From positions 1-64,000 of the forward strand of contig CAUZDW010000017.1 in NCBI GenBank assembly GCA_963578825.1: a DNA stretch of 64,000 nucleotides. Reading direction: 5' to 3'. The notes below the pieces were generated by a model. It was not told where the DNA came from and made no database searches. It saw only the letters and a program-made list of their open reading frames with translations. Position 1 is the first letter of the stretch. Each line of letters opens with the position of its first letter. Made by a program: the position numbers and the translations under genes. This document shows positions 7,630 through 13,511 of the stretch, piece after piece. The DNA comes from JAJDNS01 sp963578825 (GTDB lineage Bacteria; Acidobacteriota; Vicinamibacteria; Fen-336).

Positions 7630-7920
7630 TCAACCCGACCCAAACGCTCGCCGGAACGCCGCCGTGATCCTACGCGCTGACCTCGCGTCCTCCCGGGCAA
7701 ACCGGCGCATCGTGGCTTGACGCTCCTCGAGAGTAGACGGCCGCATCGCCCGCTCTCTGGCCCGCGCCTCGAGCACCTCGCGGGAGTAGCGGCCATGCTT
7801 CCACCTCGAGCGCCGGCTTCTCTCGAGGCCCTCGGCGGTTCTCGGCCCCGTGGACAAGCCTCCATGCAACCTGCACCGGCGCCGGCCCCTCCTGCGAGTA
7901 GCCCGCGGGCCGGGAGAGCT
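7630..7920 (-). pseudogene. HGGxSTG-domain protein (copy 2), N-terminally truncated
   Basis: The minus strand reads RRCRLHGGLSTGPRTAEGL and SRRSRWKHGRYSREV, ending in a basic tail at a stop 5 bp before copy 1. Upstream of RRCRLHGG the frame hits a TGA at 7923 and has no ATG or GTG; only TTG codons are available. The usual N-terminal Cys segment, present in copy 1, is missing. It is probably a truncated paralog from a tandem duplication. Confidence 0.5.
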
Positions 7921-7935
7921 TCAACACGAGGTTCA

Positions 7936-8172
7936 TCATGTCCTCGGGCTTGCTGTGGCCGCGGGCACTGACTGCTTCGACTCGTCCGCGGAATCCTTGT
8001 CCCGCGTTGCAGTGCTCTCGTAGCAGCACGACTTGACGGTCCTGCCGGCAAGCGGGCAGTAGAGCTGACCGCCCCGCTGGATGCAACAGCAGCTCTCAGC
8101 AGCTTCCTCGGCCGCCCAGACCGGCGCCACCAATAGGGTAGCCACGAGGGCCATCAATACACGTCTTCGCAT
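7936..8172 (-). CDS. Cys-rich exported small protein in the mer remnant
   Basis: This 78-residue protein has a clear signal peptide (MRRRVLMALVATLLVAPVWA, cleavage at AEE). The mature part holds six cysteines in two clusters, SCCCIQ and SCCYES, with one single cysteine between them (QLYCPLAG). It lacks the GMTC-x2-C motif of MerP, so it is not a normal MerP. The ATG at 8172 is preceded by GAGGTGAT at good spacing; a GTG at 8178 overlaps the merT stop. Being third in a merR-merT order, where merP normally sits, it is a candidate periplasmic thiol metal-binding protein. No family was recognised. Confidence 0.6.
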   Translation of the reverse strand: MRRRVLMALVATLLVAPVWAAEEAAESCCCIQRGGQLYCPLAGRTVKSCCYESTATRDKDSADESKQSVPAATASPRT

Positions 8173-8174
8173 GA

Positions 8175-8378
8175 TCACCTCGATCCTCTAGCGCAGCGCG
8201 ACGACGGTGTCAGGGAGTAGGTCAGGACAAGCCGATAGGGCCTCAGGGGCTCGAAGCGCTGAGCGAAAGCGGCGCCCGAGATCTCCAGCAGTACGAAGGC
8301 GAGCGGCACAAGGCAGCACGCCGAGGCCAGGACACCGCCCACGACCGAGCCCGCGAGCGCTGCCGCTCTCCGCTTCAT
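8175..8378 (-). CDS. Truncated MerT-like mercuric transporter
   Basis: The 67-residue product begins with a membrane helix containing the vicinal cysteine pair of MerT (LASACCLVPLAFVLLEISGA). A periplasmic-side segment FEPLRPYRLVLTY follows, as in MerT just before its second helix. The remaining two helices are absent: after about residue 56 the frame becomes unrelated basic sequence and stops. Normal MerT is about 116 residues, so this copy has probably lost uptake function. It starts at an ATG overlapping the merR stop (ATGA). The family assignment is good; activity is doubtful. Confidence 0.6.
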   Translation of the reverse strand: MKRRAAALAGSVVGGVLASACCLVPLAFVLLEISGAAFAQRFEPLRPYRLVLTYSLTPSSRCARGSR

Positions 8379-8809
8379 CCGCGCCTCTCCTCTTTCACGG
8401 CGCTGCCTGCGAGGTCCAGGACAACCGGACAGCGCCGCGCTTCGGACGCGGCGCGCTCGCAGCTCTCGAGGTTGCTCGCCAGCTCCTTGCGGAAAACAGC
8501 GAGCTCGGCGAGCTTCTCGTCCACGGCCTCGATTCGTGCGCGGAGGCGGGTCGCCACGCGCCCGCACTGCTCGGGCGTCTTGAGCTCCCGCACGCGCAGC
8601 AGCTCGCGCACGTCTTCGAGCGTCAGCCCCATCGCCTGCGCCCGCCTGACGAACCGGACGCGTGCGGCGTCGTCCTCGCCATACAGCCGATACCCGGAAG
8701 GCGACCGCCGAGCGCGTGGAAGCAGCCGTTCCCGCTCGTAGAATCGCAACGTGTCCCGCGACACATCGCATTTCTGTGCCAGCTCGCCGATCCTGAGTCC
8801 TTCCATCAT
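8375..8809 (-). CDS. merR: MerR-family mercury-responsive regulator
   Basis: This 144-residue regulator starts with the winged helix-turn-helix LRIGELAQKCDVSRDTLRFY, continues with a long dimerisation helix, and has three cysteines in the ligand region (EQCGR, LESCE, RRCPVV). The first two are 35 residues apart, as in Hg(II)-binding MerR proteins; the last two are 10 apart versus 9 in Tn501 MerR. This supports thiol metal sensing, probably Hg(II), though another soft metal is possible. Several ATG codons lie close together; 8809 is chosen because it gives the usual MerR N-terminus and length. It is the first gene of a merR-merT-Cys-rich operon. Confidence 0.82.
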   Translation of the reverse strand: MMEGLRIGELAQKCDVSRDTLRFYERERLLPRARRSPSGYRLYGEDDAARVRFVRRAQAMGLTLEDVRELLRVRELKTPEQCGRVATRLRARIEAVDEKLAELAVFRKELASNLESCERAASEARRCPVVLDLAGSAVKEERRG

Positions 8810-8822
8810 TCGTCCCATACTC

Positions 8823-8854
8823 ACCATAAACCCTAGACTCGGGTCCAAGGTCAA
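8823..8854 (-). promoter_or_regulatory. MerR-type operator-promoter
   Basis: On the minus strand TTGACC (8854-8849) and TATGGT (8828-8823) are separated by 20 bp that hold a dyad (TTGGACCCGAGTCTAGGGTT). The overlong spacer with a central palindrome is the classic MerR-activated architecture. It lies directly upstream of merR itself, implying self-regulated expression of the whole operon rather than the divergent Tn501 arrangement. Confidence 0.78.
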
Positions 8855-9088
8855 GAGTGCGATGCGTCAAAGGACGTGTCTGGAGACGTCGACGGCTTCC
8901 TGGCCAACTACGACGTCTAGGCTGGCTGAATCGGCGAGGCCCGCATCCGGCCACCCCAGTCTTTGCTGGGCATTTCGCGACTGTTCCTGCCCGACCTCCT
9001 CGTAGAAATCGAAGCCACCGCCGCGGAGTGAGCCGGGGGTCGCTCGATAATGATGTAGTCTACGGAAAGGGTCGGTCGCACGTGGATC

Positions 9089-9195
9089 CCGGCCCTGCGC
9101 AACGCGAGCCGCCGAACCCCGCCAGGCCCGGAAGGGAGCAACGGTTAGGCGTGTCTCGAGTGTGCCGCAGACCGTCGGGGTTCACGTGGGGCCGG
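9089..9195 (+). ncRNA. ffs: Signal recognition particle RNA (4.5S, small bacterial type)
   Basis: The conserved apical region AGGCCCGGAAGGGAGCA, with the GGAAGG-type tetraloop and the symmetric-loop bases AGCA, is unmistakable SRP RNA. The outer stem can be closed by CCGGCCC (9089-9095) with GGGCCGG (9189-9195), giving about 107 nt; ends are estimated from that pairing. It partners Ffh in membrane targeting. It lies immediately upstream of dnaX, a gene order seen in many bacteria. Confidence 0.88.
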
Positions 9196-9221
9196 CCCGC
9201 TCCGATTCCTCCGGAAAGCCC

Positions 9222-10931
9222 TTGAGTTACAAAGTCCTCGCGCTCAAGTATCGACCGGCGACCTTCGATGAAGTCGTCGGGCAGATGACCGTCATCCGCA
9301 CGCTCCAAAACGCCATCGAGCGCGACCGGATCGGGCACGCTTTCTTGCTCTCCGGAGCGCGGGGGGTGGGGAAGACCACCACCGCCCGCATCCTCGCCAA
9401 GGCGCTCAACTGCTCTCGTGGAGACGTCGCGACGGCCGAGCCCTGTGGCGAATGCGACTCGTGCCTGGAGATCGCCGCGGGCAAGTCCCTCGACGTCCAG
9501 GAGATCGACGGGGCCTCCAACAACAGCGTCGAGCAAGTCCGCGAGCTGCGCGAGAGCGCGCGCTACAGCCCGGCCCGGGATCGTTTCAAGATCTGGATCA
9601 TCGACGAGGTCCACATGTTGACGACCGGGGCCTTCAACGCTCTGCTGAAGACGCTCGAGGAGCCGCCGCCGAGGGTCAAGTTCGTCTTCGCGACCACCGA
9701 GTACCACAAGATCCCGGAGACGATCCTCTCCCGCTGCCAGCAGTACGACTTCCGGTTGATCCCGGCCCGGGAGCTCCTGGCTCACCTGCGGACGATCGCC
9801 GACCGGGAGGGCATCGATGTGGGCGACGCCGCGCTGGCCCAGGTCGCCCGAGCCGCCGAGGGCAGCGTCCGCGACGCGCTGTCGCTGTTCGACCAGGTGC
9901 TGGCCTTCACCGGCGACACGGTGAAGGACGAAGAGGTGGCGGGTCTGCTCGGCCTGGTGGACCGCGAGCTGCTGCACCGGGCTTCCGGGGCCATCGAGTC
10001 GGGCGACAGCCTCGCCGTGCTCGATCTGGTGGAGAGCCTGGCCGACTACGGCGCCGACTATCGAAACTTCGTCCGCGAGCTGGTCCTGCACCTGCGGGAG
10101 ATCCTGCTGGTGAAGCTGGCCCCCGAGGGCAGCGCGCTCCTGAACGCGATCCTGCCCGAGGAGCGCGAGCGCCTTCAGGAGCGGTCCACGGCCTTCTCCG
10201 AGGAGGACCTGCTCCGGGGGATCGACATGCTGACCCGGGCCGAGGGCGAGTTGCGCCAGAGCCCGGATCCCCGCGTGGCCCTCGAGCTGGCGCTCCTGAA
10301 GCTCGTCCAGCTGCGCCGACTCCTGCCGTTCACGGAGCTCGTGGCACGGGTGGAGCGGCTCGCCGGCGGCGCCCCTGCCCTGCCGCCGGCCCGATCGGGA
10401 GCCCGGGTCGAAACGCCCCCTCGTGCGAAGTCGCGGCCTGCATCCGGTGAGCGAGCCGCTGCACGCCCGGCTGCCGCCCCTCGTCCCGCGCCCGCCGAGC
10501 CGGTCCCCGAATCCCCTGCACCGCTCGACACAGAGGCGACTCACTCGGCCGAGGCTCTCCTGGAGAAGATGAGGGGCCTTTGCGAGTCGCGACCGACGCT
10601 CGGCCAGCCCTTGCGCGGTGCGCAGGCGCGCCTCGAGGGCAAGACTCTCACGCTCACGGTCTCTCCCGACTTCGTCACCATGGCGTCGATGCACGCTGAC
10701 GAGTATCGCGCTCTCGCAAAAACGGAGACAGGGAAGGCGATCCAGGTGGAGTTCGAGGCCGGTGCGGCCACCAGCGAGGAGCCCGAGGCGGCGCCCTCCG
10801 AGGAGGAGACTCGCCGAAAGAGGCTGCGCGAGGAGGCGGAGAAAGAACCGGCAGTTCAAGAAGCGCTCGACCTCTTCGACGGGCGCGTGGTGGACGTGAG
10901 GGAGGCCAAGGCCTCCAGGGAGGACGTGTGA
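9222..10931 (+). CDS. dnaX: DNA polymerase III subunits gamma/tau
   Basis: This is the clamp-loader ATPase subunit of the replicative polymerase. The N-terminus YKVLALKYRPATFDEVVGQ is diagnostic. Walker A is GARGVGKTTTARI, the four-cysteine zinc module runs from LNCSRGD through PCGECDSCLEIA, and the DEAD-like box is IIDEVHML. Residues 1-365 are the AAA+ and collar domains; the rest is a Pro/Ala-rich linker and a divergent C-terminal domain. The TTG at 9222, with GGAAAG upstream, is preferred to a GTG at 9162 that would lie inside the SRP RNA. The stop overlaps the next start by four bases. Confidence 0.93.
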   Translation: MSYKVLALKYRPATFDEVVGQMTVIRTLQNAIERDRIGHAFLLSGARGVGKTTTARILAKALNCSRGDVATAEPCGECDSCLEIAAGKSLDVQEIDGASNNSVEQVRELRESARYSPARDRFKIWIIDEVHMLTTGAFNALLKTLEEPPPRVKFVFATTEYHKIPETILSRCQQYDFRLIPARELLAHLRTIADREGIDVGDAALAQVARAAEGSVRDALSLFDQVLAFTGDTVKDEEVAGLLGLVDRELLHRASGAIESGDSLAVLDLVESLADYGADYRNFVRELVLHLREILLVKLAPEGSALLNAILPEERERLQERSTAFSEEDLLRGIDMLTRAEGELRQSPDPRVALELALLKLVQLRRLLPFTELVARVERLAGGAPALPPARSGARVETPPRAKSRPASGERAAARPAAAPRPAPAEPVPESPAPLDTEATHSAEALLEKMRGLCESRPTLGQPLRGAQARLEGKTLTLTVSPDFVTMASMHADEYRALAKTETGKAIQVEFEAGAATSEEPEAAPSEEETRRKRLREEAEKEPAVQEALDLFDGRVVDVREAKASREDV

Positions 10932-11236
10932 ACCCCTTCGGTGATCCCCGCAAGATGATGAAGCAGCTCCAGCAGGCGCAGGAGCGCATCCAGGCCGAGA
11001 TCGCGGCGCTGAAAGTCGAGGCCGCGTCCGGGGGCGGCATGGTCAAGGTCGAAGTGGACGGCCAGAAGCAGCTCCTTCGCCTCACCATCGACCCCGAGGT
11101 CGTGAACAAGGACGACGTGGAGATGCTTCAGGATCTCGTGCTGGCTGCGGTCAACGAGGCCAGTCGCAAGGTCGACGAAGCCATCCAGGAGAAGGTCGGC
11201 GGCCTGGCGGGCGGGATGAACATCCCCGGGCTGTAG
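10928..11236 (+). CDS. ybaB: YbaB/EbfC-family nucleoid-associated protein
   Basis: This 102-residue dimeric DNA-binding protein starts NPFGDPRKMMKQLQQAQERI. It has the typical middle GGGMVKVEVDGQKQLLRLTI and a Gly-rich end GLAGGMNIPGL. It starts at a GTG overlapping the dnaX stop by four bases, forming the conserved dnaX-ybaB-recR cluster. In other bacteria the protein coats DNA and affects replication or repair gene expression. Confidence 0.92.
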   Translation: MNPFGDPRKMMKQLQQAQERIQAEIAALKVEAASGGGMVKVEVDGQKQLLRLTIDPEVVNKDDVEMLQDLVLAAVNEASRKVDEAIQEKVGGLAGGMNIPGL

Positions 11237-11300
11237 GAAGCACACAGACATGCAGAGTCTGGAAGTGGCCCTGGCCGGTTGCCGGAGCAAGGGATAGGGG

Positions 11301-11407
11301 TGTCACTCTGAGCGCGGCCGTCTCGGGGGGAGCGCGAAGCATCTCTCCGTCAGCTCAACGGAGAGATGCTTCGTCGCACGCGCAGAGTCGAAGCTCCTCA
11401 GCATGAC
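11301..11407. repeat. Intergenic hairpin repeat, full copy
   Basis: The element starts with TGTCACTCTGAG and ends with CTCAGCATGAC, which are near inverse complements. Its centre is a perfect 15-bp inverted repeat, GAAGCATCTCTCCGT (11336-11350) and its complement (11358-11372), around a 7-nt loop. The right 47 bp recur at 62224-62270 with 43 of 47 positions identical. This type of GAAGCATCTC/GAGATGCTTC hairpin is dispersed through some GC-rich genomes and is REP/MITE-like. It fills the gap between ybaB and recR and may end or stabilise the upstream transcript. Confidence 0.7.
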
Positions 11408-11445
11408 GCGTCGCGTCTCCAGACCGGCGGGAACGACGTAGCCCC

Positions 11446-12042
11446 ATGGACTACCCGGCACCCGTCTCGCGGCTGATCGACGAGCTCCGGAAGCTCCCTG
11501 GCATCGGGCCGAAGTCGGCTCAGCGGATCGTCTTTCATCTGATGCGGGGCTCTCGTGACGATGCCACGCGGCTCTCCGAGGCCGTGGGGACGCTCCTGGA
11601 CGGGATCAGGACCTGCGCGCGCTGTCACGCGATCACCGATCAGGAGGTCTGCGCGATCTGCTCGGACCCCGCCAGGAGCGGGACGATCCTCTGCGTCGTG
11701 GAGGAGCCGCACGACCTGCTCGCGATCGAGAGAACCCGGGATTTCAAGGGCCGCTACCACGTCCTGCACGGGGCCCTGTCTCCCCTGCAGGGAATCGGGC
11801 CCGACGAGCTCCGTCTCGCGAGTCTCCTGGAGCGGGTGCGCGAAGGGGGTGTGGACGAGGTGATCCTGGCCACGAGCCCCACCGTGGAGGGGGAGGCCAC
11901 AGCGGTCTACCTCGCCCGGCTCCTGAAGCCTTTCGGGGTTCGGGTCACCCGCATCGCCATGGGCGTCCCGGTCGGGTCCGACCTCGAGTGGGCGGACGAG
12001 GTCACCATGGCCAAGTCACTGGAAGGTCGACGGGAGTACTAG
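11446..12042 (+). CDS. recR: Recombination mediator protein RecR
   Basis: RecR works with RecF/RecO to load RecA on gapped DNA. The 198-residue protein shows the N-terminal helix-hairpin-helix (LPGIGPKSAQRIVFHLM), the zinc finger CARCHAITDQEVCAIC with C-x2-C-x8-C-x2-C spacing, and a Toprim domain starting LCVVEEPHDLLAIE. It ends in the usual ADEVTMAKSLEGRREY tail. The ATG start gives the standard length. It is third in the dnaX-ybaB-recR cluster but separated from ybaB by the hairpin repeat. Confidence 0.96.
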   Translation: MDYPAPVSRLIDELRKLPGIGPKSAQRIVFHLMRGSRDDATRLSEAVGTLLDGIRTCARCHAITDQEVCAICSDPARSGTILCVVEEPHDLLAIERTRDFKGRYHVLHGALSPLQGIGPDELRLASLLERVREGGVDEVILATSPTVEGEATAVYLARLLKPFGVRVTRIAMGVPVGSDLEWADEVTMAKSLEGRREY

Positions 12043-12173
12043 CTCGCCCCCCTTCCCGGGGTCTGAAAACAAAGGGATTGCGGGCTACCCTTATGCGTTC
12101 TCGCGGGGCCCGTTTGCTCACTATTGCAGCCGTCTGACAGGAGACGGGCCTGTCCGCAGAGGAGAATCACGGC

Positions 12174-12674
12174 ATGGCCGCGCCCGACATCGTGATGTAC
12201 GAGGAGGAGTTCAACCTCATCAAGAAGGTGATCTCCAAGCTCCGGGTGGACGCCAACGCCAAGGTCGTCTTCCTCGTCGACAAGAACGGTCAGCAGATTG
12301 CCGCCGAAGGCGAGATCGAGAACCTGGGCACCACGTCCCTGGCCTCTCTCACCGCGGGCAACGTGGCGGCCACCGACGGCCTGGCAAAGCTGATCGGCGA
12401 GAAGGAGTTCTCGATCCTCTTCCACGAGGGCGAGCGCGACAACATCCACATCTCGATCGTCGCCCAGCGCGTGATCCTCGTCGTGATCTTCGACGCGCGT
12501 TCCTCCCTGGGTCTGGTTCGGCTCCGAGTCAAGAAGGCCTCGGGTGAGCTCGCCACCGTCTTCCACAACATCAGGGACAAGGTCGAGAAGGAGCGGGAGG
12601 CGGCAGGTACGGCGTTCGAAAGCCCCTTTGCCGAGATCACCGACGACGACATCGACAGCTTGTTCAGCGAGTAG
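12174..12674 (+). CDS. mglB: Roadblock/LC7 protein MglB (GTPase-activating partner of MglA)
   Basis: This 166-residue cytoplasmic protein has a Roadblock/LC7 fold (about residues 10-125: FLVDKNGQQIAAEGEIENL, then VAATDGLAKLIGEKEFSILF and IHISIVAQRVILVVIFD) and an acidic C-terminal tail. In Myxococcus MglB accelerates GTP hydrolysis by MglA and marks the lagging pole. It stands 12 bp upstream of mglA, the same order as in characterised systems. The ATG has AGGAGA within the upstream 15 bases (GAGGAGAATCACGGC). Confidence 0.92.
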   Translation: MAAPDIVMYEEEFNLIKKVISKLRVDANAKVVFLVDKNGQQIAAEGEIENLGTTSLASLTAGNVAATDGLAKLIGEKEFSILFHEGERDNIHISIVAQRVILVVIFDARSSLGLVRLRVKKASGELATVFHNIRDKVEKEREAAGTAFESPFAEITDDDIDSLFSE

Positions 12675-12686
12675 CCCTGGCGCACG

Positions 12687-13274
12687 ATGACGTTCATCAA
12701 CTACGCCTCTCGCGAGATCAACTGCAAGATCGTCTACTACGGCCCTGGTCTGTGTGGGAAGACCACGAATCTCCAGTACATCTATGAGAAGACGAACCCG
12801 AACGCCAAGGGCAAGCTGATCTCGCTGGCCACGGAGACCGATCGGACGCTCTTCTTCGACTTCCTGCCCCTCGAGCTCGGCACGGTTCGCGGTTGCAAGA
12901 CCCGCTTCCACCTCGACACGGTCTCGGGCCAGGTGTTCTACGACGCCAGCCGGAAGCTCATACTCAAGGGCGTGGATGGTGTGATCTTCGTGGCCGACAG
13001 CCAGGTCGAGCGGATGGATGCGAACGTCGAGGCGATCGAGAACCTCGACGCCAACCTCAAGGCGCAGGGGTACGATCTCCTGGCCATCCCCTACGTGCTC
13101 CAGCTCAACAAGCGCGATCTCCCCAACATTGCCCCCAAGGAGGAGATGATCGTCGCCCTGAATCGGAAGCAGGAGCCCGTCTTCGAAGCGTGTGCCGCCA
13201 CCGGGCAGGGGGTTTTCGAGACGCTCAAGGGCGTCGCCAAGCTCGTCCTGCAGGAGCTCACGAAGACCGCTTAG
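12687..13274 (+). CDS. mglA: Small Ras-like GTPase MglA (cell polarity)
   Basis: This 195-residue GTPase has the P-loop YGPGLCGKTTN near residue 15, the switch II region LDTVSGQVFYDASRKLILKG near residue 73, and the guanine-specificity motif LNKRDL near residue 144. The absence of a canonical DxxG in switch II is a family trait of MglA. MglA-GTP sets the leading pole and type IV pilus activity in Myxococcus. It follows mglB by 12 bp and is followed, after a tRNA, by two pilus retraction ATPases, which supports a shared motility role. Confidence 0.94.
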   Translation: MTFINYASREINCKIVYYGPGLCGKTTNLQYIYEKTNPNAKGKLISLATETDRTLFFDFLPLELGTVRGCKTRFHLDTVSGQVFYDASRKLILKGVDGVIFVADSQVERMDANVEAIENLDANLKAQGYDLLAIPYVLQLNKRDLPNIAPKEEMIVALNRKQEPVFEACAATGQGVFETLKGVAKLVLQELTKTA

Positions 13275-13283
13275 GGGCGGGGT

Positions 13284-13313
13284 TTGACGCCCCCGGCCGG
13301 GGCTTCCTATAAT
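13284..13313 (+). promoter_or_regulatory. Sigma-70-type promoter for tRNA-Asn
   Basis: TTGACG (13284-13289) and a perfect TATAAT (13308-13313) are separated by 18 bp. The predicted start of transcription is near 13320, about 20 bases before the mature tRNA. Confidence 0.8.
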
Positions 13314-13339
13314 CCATGTTTGCCGTAGGGGCGGCCCTT

Positions 13340-13437
<98 letters not shown>

Positions 13438-13511
13438 AGCTGAGAGTGCCCTGACGAGAGTGTCTGCCGCTCTCACCGCATGGTCGAGCCCGAAGCTTAT
13501 ACTCCCTCCGT

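Noticed and set aside
9060..10859. A 599-codon open frame opposite dnaX
   Set aside because: dnaX is unmistakable on the plus strand. The antisense product is Arg/His/Gly-rich without motifs and also covers the SRP RNA.
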